Source: Bin87 sp963692995 (GTDB taxonomy: Bacteria > Chloroflexota > Dehalococcoidia > Lucifugimonadales > UBA3495). From it: a DNA stretch of 64,000 bases. The stretch spans positions 434,001 to 498,000 of the forward strand of contig OY843611.1 of the NCBI GenBank assembly GCA_963692995.1, written 5' to 3'. The translations under genes and the position numbers were made by a program. This document shows positions 16,360 through 23,928 of the stretch, one piece after another (position 1 is the stretch's first letter; the number at the start of each line of letters is the position of its first letter). The notes under the pieces were generated by a model that was not told the DNA's origin, searched no databases, and saw nothing but the letters and a program-made list of their open reading frames with translations.

Positions 16360-17229
16360 TCAACTTTGCGCCAGTGGCCACCTCGACTGCCGCTGCCGGC
16401 GTTCGCTCGGCACGCGACAGACGCTCAGCTCCACCTGCCCGGCGGCGGCGCGGGTTTGCTGGATCGCCTCCATGAAGTTGGAGGTGAGGATGCCGGCGGG
16501 GAGCGCGAAAAGGCCGATGCCCAACAGGGCAATGAAGCCGGCAATGACGCGCCCCACGAGCGTCCCCGGCACCACTTCCAGCGACGGCAATGTGGTCAAA
16601 ATCACTACCGACGCCCAGAGGGACTCGCCGATGTTGCCGAACTGCTCGTGGTTGCCGTTGGGCAGGTTGGTCTCGGCTGAGTGCATCAGAAAGCCCGCCG
16701 CCAGCCAGAACACGCTGAGGGTCACCAGGACGCTGATCAGCTGGGACGCCGATCGCAGCATGACGCGACCCATCAATCTCATCGCCGGAAAACGCCTCCC
16801 GGTCATAATCAGCCGCGAGATCAGGCGAAAGATCGGCAGCACCTCCACCTCGCCAAATATGATCATCACCACCAGCGTGGGCCAGATGGCGATGAAGTCG
16901 ATGATGGCCGCCGCGTTGGTGGTAGCGTAGCGCAGCCGCGCTTTCCACCCACCTTGCCGGTAGTTGCGGTGCCAGACGATGCACCACAACCGGATGAGAT
17001 ATTCGGCGGCGAATACGCTGATGAAGAAGAACTCCAGCTTGGTGTTGCTGACCGCCAGATTTACCGCGCTGAACAGCACCAGCCCAAAGATGGTGAAGTC
17101 CACAATTCGCGCCGCGCCGCCGCTGTCCGCCTCCAGCACGTGAAACACGGCGTGCTGGAGGCGGAGGTAAGGATTGGCTTCGGGCAACCGGCATTGCAGC
17201 AGGGAAAACCCGCCGGAAAACATCCCCAT
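16360..17229 (-). CDS. voltage-gated ion channel-like protein lacking the K+ filter
   Basis: A 289-residue protein with the six-helix Ion_trans layout: S1 (IVDFTIFGLVLFSAVNLAV), S2 (EFFFISVFAAEYLIRLWCIV), S3 (IIDFIAIWPTLVVMIIFG), an Arg-rich S4 (FRLISRLIMTGRRFPAMRL), S5 (LISVLVTLSVFWLAAGF), a pore loop (SLWASVVILTTLPSLEVVP) and S6 (VIAGFIALLGIGLFALPAGIL). The pore loop begins like a potassium channel (W-A-x-V-x-x-x-T-T), but the TVGYGD filter is replaced by TTLPSLEV, so ion selectivity is unclear. The C-terminal tail is short and basic. Start at 17229; the Met at 17223 is also possible. Confidence 0.75.
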   Translation of the reverse strand: MGMFSGGFSLLQCRLPEANPYLRLQHAVFHVLEADSGGAARIVDFTIFGLVLFSAVNLAVSNTKLEFFFISVFAAEYLIRLWCIVWHRNYRQGGWKARLRYATTNAAAIIDFIAIWPTLVVMIIFGEVEVLPIFRLISRLIMTGRRFPAMRLMGRVMLRSASQLISVLVTLSVFWLAAGFLMHSAETNLPNGNHEQFGNIGESLWASVVILTTLPSLEVVPGTLVGRVIAGFIALLGIGLFALPAGILTSNFMEAIQQTRAAAGQVELSVCRVPSERRQRQSRWPLAQS

Positions 17230-17367
17230 TTGCTATCGCTGGATGCTTGCTATCGGTAGATGCTTGCTGGTCATTGCCGGCGGCGCGAGGCAAGCTCGAC
17301 GCTGTGCGGACCGCCGTTGCAGTCGCGGGATTGCGGCGGCGCTACACTTCCGGCAATGACCGAGTGG

Positions 17368-18114
17368 TTACATCGCAGTCCGGCCGCCATCGATGACCAA
17401 TTCGCTGCCCGTCATGAAGGAAGCTTCGTCGGACGCCAGGAACAGCGCGCCGTATGCGATGTCCTCGGCCTGCCCCAGGCGACCCAGCGGGGTGCGGTTC
17501 AGCCGGTCCTCCCGTCCGCCGGCGGCCAGCAGGTCGGCGGTCATGTCAGTCTCGATGGTGCCGGGATGCACGCTGTTGCAGCGGATGCCGTCGGCGGCGT
17601 GCTGGATGGCGGTAGATTTGGTGAACAGGCGCACCGCGCCTTTTGACGCGGTGTAGGCCGAGGAGATGTGGTTGCCCACCAGTCCGGCCACGCTGGAAAT
17701 GTTGACGATGGAGCCGCCGCCGTTGCGCCTAAGCTCGGGAATGGCTGCCTTGGTGCCGAGGAACACGCCCTTGGCGTTCACTGCCATGGTGGTGTCCCAG
17801 TTGTCCGTGGTGGTGTTTTCCACCGTCTCCGGCATATAGACGCCGGCGTTGTTCACCAGGATATCCAGCTTGCCGAACTGCTCCACCGTGGCGGCGACGG
17901 CAGCTCTCCAGGACTGCTCGTCGGTCACGTCCAGGTGGACGTACCGGCACTCGCCGCCCAACTCGTTGATTTCGGCTTCCACCTGCCGTCCCAGCTCGTC
18001 CCGCAGGTCGCCGATGACCACCTTGCAACCCTCCCGGGAGAACATTCGCGCTTCAGTGGCGCCCATCCCTCGGGCGCCGCCGCTGATGAGAGCCACCTTG
18101 TTTTCCAGTCGCAT
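17368..18114 (-). CDS. SDR family oxidoreductase (copy A, left flank of Uma2 array)
   Basis: A 248-residue classical short-chain dehydrogenase/reductase. It has the cofactor loop SGGARGMGA (about 11-19), LDVTDEQSW, NNAGVY (about 87-92), the catalytic Ser in SIVNISSVAG (about 137-146) and YTASKGAVR (about 156-164, Tyr and Lys), then HPGTIET. An acidic residue at the end of beta-2 (VVIGDL) points to NAD(H). The gene's first ~25 bases, including its ATG region, are repeated as scars between the downstream-duplicated Uma2 genes. Start ATG at 18114, with GAGG about 10 bases upstream. Substrate unknown. Confidence 0.88.
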   Translation of the reverse strand: MRLENKVALISGGARGMGATEARMFSREGCKVVIGDLRDELGRQVEAEINELGGECRYVHLDVTDEQSWRAAVAATVEQFGKLDILVNNAGVYMPETVENTTTDNWDTTMAVNAKGVFLGTKAAIPELRRNGGGSIVNISSVAGLVGNHISSAYTASKGAVRLFTKSTAIQHAADGIRCNSVHPGTIETDMTADLLAAGGREDRLNRTPLGRLGQAEDIAYGALFLASDEASFMTGSELVIDGGRTAM

Positions 18115-18131
18115 TCTGAAATCACCTCGCT

Positions 18132-18890
18132 TTATGGTTGATCCGGCAAGCGTTGCAACTGCTCGCGGAGCCGGGCGTTTTCGGATTCTAGGGCCAGGAG
18201 AGCGTTTTCGGCGGCCTGCCGGGCAGCGGCTTCGGTCTGCCGGGCGTCCTCGGCTTCCTGGTGGGTCAGGAGCCATTGTCCGGTTGCCGGGTCGTACAAC
18301 CGCAGCTCCAGGCCGGGCAGCACGCAGATGTCCAGCCCTAATACGGCGCTGTGTCCGCGCAAGATGCCGGCAGCGTCATTGTACAGCGGCTGCTCCCGGT
18401 AGATGCCATCGTCCAGCCGTTCTAGCGCCAGGGCCGGAGTGAAATAGCTGCCGGTAGGGTCAAAGCGGACGTATTCCTGAACGCCCATTGCAGCATAGAT
18501 GGGCCTTTTTTCAGTAATGTCGCGCTGCCAAGTGCTTCGGGAGGCTACCTCCATCACAAAGTTCGGGGCCCGGCCTTCCCGCCAGACCAGCCAGGAATCG
18601 CGGCGATGGTTGCCGGTGGCGCCAAAGACGGCAAAGACGTCCGGCGCGACCCTTACGTCCGCGCGGTTTATCCGGTAATAGACCAGCATATCGCCGGCAA
18701 TATAAACATCGTCCCGGTTGCGGTAGCGGACACGGAGGGCGGAAACGGTGTTGGTGAGGGGAACGTACTGGTGGTCGGATTCGGCCATAGGCTCACCATC
18801 GGAGGACGGGTAGCAGATGTTGGGGTCATCCACTTCGTCGTCGCCATGGGAAAAGTGGGGGATGGCCGATTCCGCGGACTTGGAGACCAT
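18132..18890 (-). CDS. Uma2 family protein, array copy 1 (1 heptad)
   Basis: A 252-residue Uma2-family protein. The PD-(D/E)XK-like core is RVAPDVFAVFG (about 78-88), NFVMEVASRST (about 107-117) and the downstream K in ITEKRPIYAAMGVQEYVRFD (about 123-142). The C-terminus is a predicted coiled coil (AEDARQ...ENALLALESENARLREQLQRL) with one TEAAARQ unit between the DARQ and ENALL landmarks. It differs from the other copies by a few residues (T for A in the heptad, ALESEN for ALEAEN). The family is nuclease-fold but has no proven activity. It lies 17 bases upstream of the SDR copy A gene. Confidence 0.86.
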   Translation of the reverse strand: MVSKSAESAIPHFSHGDDEVDDPNICYPSSDGEPMAESDHQYVPLTNTVSALRVRYRNRDDVYIAGDMLVYYRINRADVRVAPDVFAVFGATGNHRRDSWLVWREGRAPNFVMEVASRSTWQRDITEKRPIYAAMGVQEYVRFDPTGSYFTPALALERLDDGIYREQPLYNDAAGILRGHSAVLGLDICVLPGLELRLYDPATGQWLLTHQEAEDARQTEAAARQAAENALLALESENARLREQLQRLPDQP

Positions 18891-18964
18891 GGGCGTTGCT
18901 CCCGAGCTGTGGCGGACGTAGGCTGTGGCGCGCGTAGATTGCGGCGGGGGTAGATTGGTGAAAC

Positions 18965-19028
18965 TTACTGCGCGAACAGCCCGCCGTCAATCACCAACTC
19001 GCTGCCGGTCATAGTTATCCAGTCGCAT
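18965..19028 (-). pseudogene. chimeric SDR scar, spacer 1
   Basis: On the minus strand the ATGCGACTGG start of SDR copy A is joined within ~15 bases to the last 48 bases of SDR copy B, which end in the SDR-B stop at 18965-18967 (C-terminal MTGSELVIDGG reading). The joined reading frame from the ATG is shifted (MRLDNYDRQRVGD, then stop), so no SDR is made. This copy has an A where the other three scars have a G just after the joint. Confidence 0.88.
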
Positions 19029-19045
19029 TCTGAAATCACTGCGCT

Positions 19046-19867
19046 TTATGGTTGGTCCGGCAAGCGTTGCAACTGCTCGCGGAGTCGGGCGTTTTCGGCT
19101 TCTAAGGCCAGGAGAGCGTTTTCGGCAACCTGCCGGGCAGCGGCTTCGGCCTGCCGGGCAGCGGCTTCGGCCTGCCGGGCAACGGCTTCGGCCTGCCGGG
19201 CAACGGCTTCGGCCTGCCGGGCGTCCTCGGCTTCCTGGTGGGTCAGGAGCCATTGTCCGGTTGCCGGGTCGTACAACCGCAGCTCCAGGCCGGGCAGCAC
19301 GCAGATGTCCAGCCCTAATACGGCGCTGTGGCCGCGCAAGATGCCGGCAGCGTCATTGTACAGGGGCTGCTCCCGGTAGATGCCATCGTCCAGCCGTTCT
19401 AGCGCCAGGGCCGGAGTGAAATAGCTGCCGGTAGGGTCAAAGCGGACGTATTCCTGGACGCCCATTGCAGCATAGATGGGCCTTTTTTCGGTAATGTCGC
19501 GCTGCCAAGTGCTTCGGGGGGCTACCTCCATCACAAAGTTCGGGGCCCGGCCTTCCCGCCAGACCAGCCAGGAATCGCGGCGATGGTTGCCGGTGGCGCC
19601 AAAGACGGCAAAGACGTCCGGCGCGACCCTTACGTCCGCGCGGTTTATCCGGTAATAGACCAGCATATCGCCGGCAATATAAACATCGTCCCGGTTGCGG
19701 TAGCGGACACGGAGGGCGGAAACGGTGTTGGTGAGGGGAACGTACTGGTGGTCGGATTCGGCCATAGGCTCACCATCGGAGGACGGGTAGCAGATGTTGG
19801 GGTCATCCACTTCGTCGTCGCCATGGGAAAAGTGGGGGATGGCCGATTCCGCGGACTTGGAGACCAT
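19046..19867 (-). CDS. Uma2 family protein, array copy 2 (4 heptads)
   Basis: A 273-residue copy identical in outline to copy 1, with the core motifs RVAPDVFAVFG, NFVMEVAPRST (P where the others have S) and ITEKRPIYAAMGVQEY. Between DARQ and ENALL it carries four 7-residue units, reading AEAVARQ twice then AEAAARQ twice, lengthening the C-terminal coiled coil by 28 residues relative to copy 4. The start is MVSKSAESAIPHF as in all copies. The A-to-P change next to the EVAx catalytic-like strand may or may not affect function. Confidence 0.86.
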   Translation of the reverse strand: MVSKSAESAIPHFSHGDDEVDDPNICYPSSDGEPMAESDHQYVPLTNTVSALRVRYRNRDDVYIAGDMLVYYRINRADVRVAPDVFAVFGATGNHRRDSWLVWREGRAPNFVMEVAPRSTWQRDITEKRPIYAAMGVQEYVRFDPTGSYFTPALALERLDDGIYREQPLYNDAAGILRGHSAVLGLDICVLPGLELRLYDPATGQWLLTHQEAEDARQAEAVARQAEAVARQAEAAARQAEAAARQVAENALLALEAENARLREQLQRLPDQP

Positions 19868-19941
19868 GGGCGTTGCTCCCGAGCTGTGGCGGACGTAGGC
19901 TGTGGCGCGCGTAGATTGCGGCGGGGGTAGATTGGTGAAAC

Positions 19942-20005
19942 TTACTGCGCGAACAGCCCGCCGTCAATCACCAACTCGCTGCCGGTCATGGTTATCCAGT
20001 CGCAT
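19942..20005 (-). pseudogene. chimeric SDR scar, spacer 2
   Basis: The same junction as in spacer 1: the SDR-B 3' end (stop at 19942-19944) is fused to the SDR-A 5' end (ATG at 20003-20005). The fused frame is shifted and short. Confidence 0.88.
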
Positions 20006-20022
20006 TCTGAAATCACCGCGCT

Positions 20023-20865
20023 TTATGGTTGGTCCGGCAAGCGTTGCAACTGCTCGCGGAGCCGGGCGTTTTCGGCTTCTAAGGCCAGGAGAGCGTTTTC
20101 GGCGGCCTGCCGGGCAATGGCTTCGGCCTGCCGGGCAGCGGCTTCGGCCTGCCGGGCAGCGGCTTCGGCCTGCCGGGCAATGGCTTCGGCCTGCCGGGCA
20201 ATGGCTTCGGCTTGTCGGGCGTCCTCGGCTTCCTGGTGGGTCAGCAGCCATTGTCCGGTTGCCGGGTCGTACAACCGCAGCTCCAGGCCGGGCAGCACGC
20301 AGATGTCCAGCCCTAATACGGCGCTGTGTCCGCGCAAGATGCCGGCAGCGTCATTGTACAGGGGCTGCTCCCGGTAGATGCCATCGTCCAGCCGTTCTAG
20401 CGCCAGGGCCGGAGTGAAATAGCTGCCGGTAGGGTCAAAGCGGACGTATTCCTGGACGCCCATTGCAGCATAGATGGGCCTTTTTTCGGTAATGTCGCGC
20501 TGCCAAGTGCTTCTGGAGGCTACCTCCATCACAAAGTTCGGCGCTCGGCCTTCCCGCCAGACCAGCCAGGAATCGCGGCGATGGTTGCCGGTGGCGCCAA
20601 AGACGGCAAAGACGTCCGGCGCGACCCTTACGTCCGCGCGGTTTATCCGGTAATAGACCAGCATATCGCCGGCAATATAAACATCGTCCCGGTTGCGGTA
20701 GCGGACACGGAGGGCGGAAACGGTGTTGGTGAGGGGAACGTACTGGTGGTCGGATTCGGCCATAGGCTCACCATCGGAGGACGGGTAGCAGATGTTGGGG
20801 TCATCCACTTCGTCGTCGCCATGGGAAAAGTGGGGGATGGCCGATTCCGCGGACTTGGAGACCAT
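20023..20865 (-). CDS. Uma2 family protein, array copy 3 (5 heptads)
   Basis: A 280-residue copy, the longest of the five. The heptad tract reads AEAIARQ twice, AEAAARQ twice, AEAIARQ once, giving five units. The nuclease-fold core is unchanged (RVAPDVFAVFG; NFVMEVASRST). The ATG at 20865 matches the start of the other copies; the frame is open upstream to 20949 only because the spacer in front of this copy lost 16 bases and an in-frame stop. Silent differences (gcgctcggcc for ggggcccggcc) mark it as a distinct copy. Confidence 0.86.
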   Translation of the reverse strand: MVSKSAESAIPHFSHGDDEVDDPNICYPSSDGEPMAESDHQYVPLTNTVSALRVRYRNRDDVYIAGDMLVYYRINRADVRVAPDVFAVFGATGNHRRDSWLVWREGRAPNFVMEVASRSTWQRDITEKRPIYAAMGVQEYVRFDPTGSYFTPALALERLDDGIYREQPLYNDAAGILRGHSAVLGLDICVLPGLELRLYDPATGQWLLTHQEAEDARQAEAIARQAEAIARQAEAAARQAEAAARQAEAIARQAAENALLALEAENARLREQLQRLPDQP

Positions 20866-20923
20866 GGGCGTTGCTCCCGAGCTGTGGCGGACGTAGGCTG
20901 TGGCGGGGGTAGATTGGTGAAAC

Positions 20924-20986
20924 TTACTGCGCGAACAGCCCGCCGTCAATCACCAACTCGCTGCCGGTCATGGTTATCCAGTCGCA
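20924..20986 (-). pseudogene. chimeric SDR scar, spacer 3
   Basis: An SDR-B 3' end (stop at 20924-20926) is fused to the SDR-A 5' end (ATG at 20984-20986). It lies in the 139-base spacer that carries the 16-base deletion. Confidence 0.87.
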
Positions 20987-21004
20987 TTCTGAAATCACCT
21001 CGCT

Positions 21005-21742
21005 TTATGGTTGATCCGGCAAGCGTTGCAACTGCTCGCGGAGCCGGGCGTTTTCGGCTTCTAAGGCCAGCAGAGCGTTTTCGGCAGACTGTCGGGCGTC
21101 CTCGGCTTCCTGGTGGGTCAGGAGCCATTGTCCGGTTGCCGGGTCGTACAACCGCAGCTCCAGGCCCGGCAGCACGCAGATGTCCAGCCCTAATACGGCG
21201 CTGTGGCCGCGCAAGATGCCGGCAGCGTCATTGTACAGCGGCTGCTCCCGGTAGATTCCATCGTCCAGCCGTTCTAGCGCCAGGGCCGGAGTGAAATAGC
21301 TCCCGGTGGGGTCAAAGCGGACGTATTCCTGGACGCCCATTGCAGCATAGATGGGCCTTTTTTCGGTAATGTCGCGCTGCCAAGTGCTTCGGGAGGCTAC
21401 CTCCATCACAAAGTTCGGGGCCCGGCCTTCCCGCCAGACCAGCCAGGAATCGCGGCGATGGTTGCCGGTGGCGCCAAAGACGGCAAAGACGTCCGGCGCG
21501 ACCCGAAGGTCCGCGCGGTTTATCCGGTAATAGACCAGCATATCGCCGGCAATATAAACATCGTCCCGGTTGCGGTAGCGGACACGGAGGGCGGAAACGG
21601 TGTTGGTGAGGGGAACGTACTGGTGGTCGGATTCGGCCATAGGCTCACCATCGGAGGACGGGTAGCAGATGTTGGGGTCATCCACTTCGTCGTCGCCATG
21701 GGAAAAGTGGGGGATGGCCGATTCCGCGGACTTGGAGACCAT
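21005..21742 (-). CDS. Uma2 family protein, array copy 4 (no heptad)
   Basis: A 245-residue copy with no 7-residue unit: DARQ runs directly into SAENALLALEAEN. It is the baseline length for the array. Core motifs are present, with RADLRVAPD rather than the RADVRVAPD of copies 1-3, a change shared only with copy 5. Like SDR copy A's start region, its 3' spacer reads CACCTCGC rather than CACTGCGC, suggesting copies exchanged sequence. Confidence 0.86.
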   Translation of the reverse strand: MVSKSAESAIPHFSHGDDEVDDPNICYPSSDGEPMAESDHQYVPLTNTVSALRVRYRNRDDVYIAGDMLVYYRINRADLRVAPDVFAVFGATGNHRRDSWLVWREGRAPNFVMEVASRSTWQRDITEKRPIYAAMGVQEYVRFDPTGSYFTPALALERLDDGIYREQPLYNDAAGILRGHSAVLGLDICVLPGLELRLYDPATGQWLLTHQEAEDARQSAENALLALEAENARLREQLQRLPDQP

Positions 21743-21816
21743 GGGCGCTGCTCCCGAGCTGTGGCGGACGTAGGCTGTGGCGCGCGTAGATTGTGGCGGG
21801 GGTAGATTGGTGAAAC

Positions 21817-21880
21817 TTACTGCGCGAACAGCCCGCCGTCAATCACCAACTCGCTGCCGGTCATGGTTATCCAGTCGCAT
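21817..21880 (-). pseudogene. chimeric SDR scar, spacer 4
   Basis: An SDR-B 3' end (stop at 21817-21819) is fused to the SDR-A 5' end (ATG at 21878-21880). Same joint as the other spacers. Confidence 0.88.
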
Positions 21881-21897
21881 TCTGAAATCACTGCGCT

Positions 21898-22677
21898 TTA
21901 TGGTTGGTCCGGCAAGCGTTGCAACTGCTCGCGGAGTCGGGCGTTTTCGGCTTCTAAGGCCAGGAGAGCGTTTTCGGCGGCCTGCCGGGCAACGGCTTCG
22001 GCCTGCCGGGCAGCGGCTTCGGCCTGCCGGGCGTCCTCGGCCTCCTGGTGGGTCAGGAGCCATTGTCCGGTTGCCGGGTCGTACAACCGCAGCTCCAGGT
22101 CCGGCAGCACGCAGATGTCCAGCCCTAATACGGCGCTGTGGCCGCGCAAGATGCCGGCAGCGTCATTGTACAGTGGCTGCTCCCGGTAGATCCCATCGTC
22201 CAGCCGTTCTAGCGCCAGGGCCGGAGTGAAATAGCTGCCGGTAGGGTCAAAGCGGACGTATTCCTGGACGCCCATTGCAGCATAGATGGGCCTTTTTTCG
22301 GTAATGTCGCGTTGCCAAGTGCTTCGGGAGGCTACCTCCATCACAAAGTCCGGGGCCCGGCCTTCCCGCCAGACCAGCCAGGAATCGCGGCGATGGTTGC
22401 CGGTGGCGCCAAAGACGGCAAAGACGTCCGGCGCGACCCGAAGGTCCGCGCGGTTTATCCGGTAATAGACCAGCATATCGCCGGCAATATAAACATCGTT
22501 CCGGTTGCGGTAGCGGACACGGAGGGCGGAAACGGTGTTGGTGAGGGGAACGTACTGGTGGTCGGATTCGGCCATAGGCTCACCATCGGAGGACGGGTAG
22601 CAGATGTTGGGGTCATCCACTTCGTCGTCGCCATGGGAAAAGTGGGGGATGGCCGATTCCGCAGACTTGGAGACCAT
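21898..22677 (-). CDS. Uma2 family protein, array copy 5 (2 heptads)
   Basis: A 259-residue copy with two heptad units (AEAAARQ, AEAVARQ). It shares RADLRVAPD with copy 4 and has its own changes (RNRNDVYI for RNRDDVYI, APDFVMEV for APNFVMEV, LPDLEL for LPGLEL), making it the most divergent copy. It lies directly downstream of the intact SDR copy B gene, so its 5' flank is probably the ancestral arrangement. If a promoter in front of SDR-B drives the array, all five genes could be one transcript. Confidence 0.86.
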   Translation of the reverse strand: MVSKSAESAIPHFSHGDDEVDDPNICYPSSDGEPMAESDHQYVPLTNTVSALRVRYRNRNDVYIAGDMLVYYRINRADLRVAPDVFAVFGATGNHRRDSWLVWREGRAPDFVMEVASRSTWQRDITEKRPIYAAMGVQEYVRFDPTGSYFTPALALERLDDGIYREQPLYNDAAGILRGHSAVLGLDICVLPDLELRLYDPATGQWLLTHQEAEDARQAEAAARQAEAVARQAAENALLALEAENARLREQLQRLPDQP

Positions 22678-22751
22678 GGGCGTTGCTCCCGAGCTGTGGC
22701 GGACGTAGGCTGTGGCGCGCGTAGATTGTGGCGGGGGTAGATTGGTGAAAC

Positions 22752-23504
22752 TTACTGCGCGAACAGCCCGCCGTCAATCACCAACTCGCTGCCGGTCATA
22801 AAGGACGACTCGTCCGACGCCAGGAACAGCGCTCCCCAGGCCACGTCTTCGGCCTGCCCGACGCGGCCGAGGGGAGTGCGGTCCAGCGACGCCTGGCGCG
22901 CCGCGTCGTCGCGCAGCAAGGTCGGCGTCGTCATGGGCGTCTCGATGATGCCCGGATGCACCGAGTTGCAGCGAATGCCCTCGGCCGCGTACTGGATGGC
23001 AGTGGACTTGGTGAAAAGGCGCACCGCGCCCTTGGTGGCGCCGTAGGCGGGCGCCCGCCAGCTGCCGATGAGACCGGCCACGCTGGAGATGTTGACGATG
23101 GAGCCGCCGCCGGCCTTCCGCATCTCCGGCAGGGCCGCCTTGGTGCCCAGGAACACGCCTTTGGCGTTGATGTCGAAGATGTTGTCCCACAGCTCTTCGC
23201 TGGTATCCTCGATGCCCACTTGCCGATAGATTCCGGCGTTGTTCACCAGGATGTCCAGCTTGCCGAACCGCGCCACGGCGGTGTTGACGGCGGCGTTCCA
23301 CTCGTCCTCGCTGGTGACGTCCAAGCGGACAAAGACGCACTCGCCTCCGGTCTCGTTGATCTCGGCCTCCAGCTGTCGGCCCGCTTCCTCTAGCACGTCG
23401 CCGATAACCACCTTGCAGCCTTCGCCGGCGAATAACCGCGCTTCAGCAGCCCCCTGCCCGCGCGAGCCGCCGCTAATCAGAGCAACCTTGTTTTCCAAAC
23501 GCAT
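22752..23504 (-). CDS. SDR family oxidoreductase (copy B, right flank of Uma2 array)
   Basis: A 250-residue classical SDR paralogous to copy A. It has SGGSRGQGA, VVIGDV, LDVTSEDEW, NNAGIY, SIVNISSVAG, YGATKGAVR (Tyr and Lys) and HPGIIET, ending FMTGSELVIDGGLFAQ. Both SDRs begin MRLENKVALISGG, and this shared sequence may have aided unequal recombination. The ATG at 23504 is preferred over an upstream in-frame start (23531). The last 48 bases are copied into every spacer of the array. Substrate unknown. Confidence 0.88.
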   Translation of the reverse strand: MRLENKVALISGGSRGQGAAEARLFAGEGCKVVIGDVLEEAGRQLEAEINETGGECVFVRLDVTSEDEWNAAVNTAVARFGKLDILVNNAGIYRQVGIEDTSEELWDNIFDINAKGVFLGTKAALPEMRKAGGGSIVNISSVAGLIGSWRAPAYGATKGAVRLFTKSTAIQYAAEGIRCNSVHPGIIETPMTTPTLLRDDAARQASLDRTPLGRVGQAEDVAWGALFLASDESSFMTGSELVIDGGLFAQ

Positions 23505-23880
23505 AGTGACACCTCGAACCTGAAGCAACATTTCTTGGGAACATCAGCCGGGAGTATGACTAATCGGCAGGCACGATTGTAACTCTGAAGGGAAGGGCGT
23601 CAAGAGATGTGATGGCGCTGTGTTCGGTTCAGAGGGTAGCGTTGACCGTGCGACTAGTTGGCTTTATATTACTCGCTTGAACAATCGAACACACGAATCG
23701 GCGCCGGTCGCCGGTTCGGATTTTCGCTCGCTCATTGACGTTCATCGGCGGTGCGTTGTTGTCCGCGGGAGTGGATGTCGTACGTTTGCCATCCGCGTTG
23801 CACGGAACGCATGAGGCAGGCTGGACGCTGGAGCGCGGTGTTCGTTTAAAATTCACCTTAGAAAAAAGAGGAGAATCGTT
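23505..23880 (+). other. intergenic region with no convincing gene
   Basis: This divergent intergenic region holds the start side of SDR copy B on the left and a good promoter-like sequence for the ABC transporter on the right. A 75-residue minus-strand frame (23629-23856) has no family-like features and is rejected. The leader between the promoter candidate and the ATG at 23881 is about 200 bases long; no riboswitch was recognised. Confidence 0.5.
23642..23670 (+). promoter_or_regulatory. sigma-70-type promoter candidate for the ABC transporter
   Basis: TTGACC (23642-23647), a 17-base spacer and TATATT (23665-23670). This is the best -35/-10 match noticed in the window. It is about 210 bases upstream of the ATG at 23881. 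Confidence 0.45.
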
Positions 23881-23928
23881 ATGCTCAAATTATTGATATA
23901 AAGTATCGCAAATACTGCCGCGGGCGCC

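Larger units (their letters stand above)
18115..22751 (-). repeat. five-copy tandem array of Uma2 genes, unit about 0.89-0.98 kb
   Basis: Five near-identical minus-strand Uma2 genes follow each other with spacers of 155, 155, 139 and 155 bases. Gene ends lie 914, 977, 982 and 893 bases apart; nearly all the length variation comes from an in-frame 21-bp unit (core gcttcggcctgccgggcagcg) present 1, 4, 5, 0 and 2 times from left to right. The 139-base spacer lacks 16 bases (in the cgcgcgtagattg region) that the others have. Each spacer contains the last ~48 bases of the right-hand SDR gene joined to the first bases of the left-hand SDR gene, showing that the duplicated unit once lay between the two SDR genes. 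Copy-specific substitutions argue against a simple assembly artefact. Confidence 0.93.

Noticed and set aside
19100..22060. CRISPR-like short repeats in the Uma2 array
   Set aside because: The 21-bp repeats are adjacent with no unique spacers, are in frame inside protein genes and encode coiled-coil heptads.
18606..22740. Repeated plus-strand frames of 115-237 residues opposite the Uma2 genes
   Set aside because: They are mirror frames of the duplicated minus-strand genes, have the composition of shadows and lack family features; they recur only because the array is duplicated.
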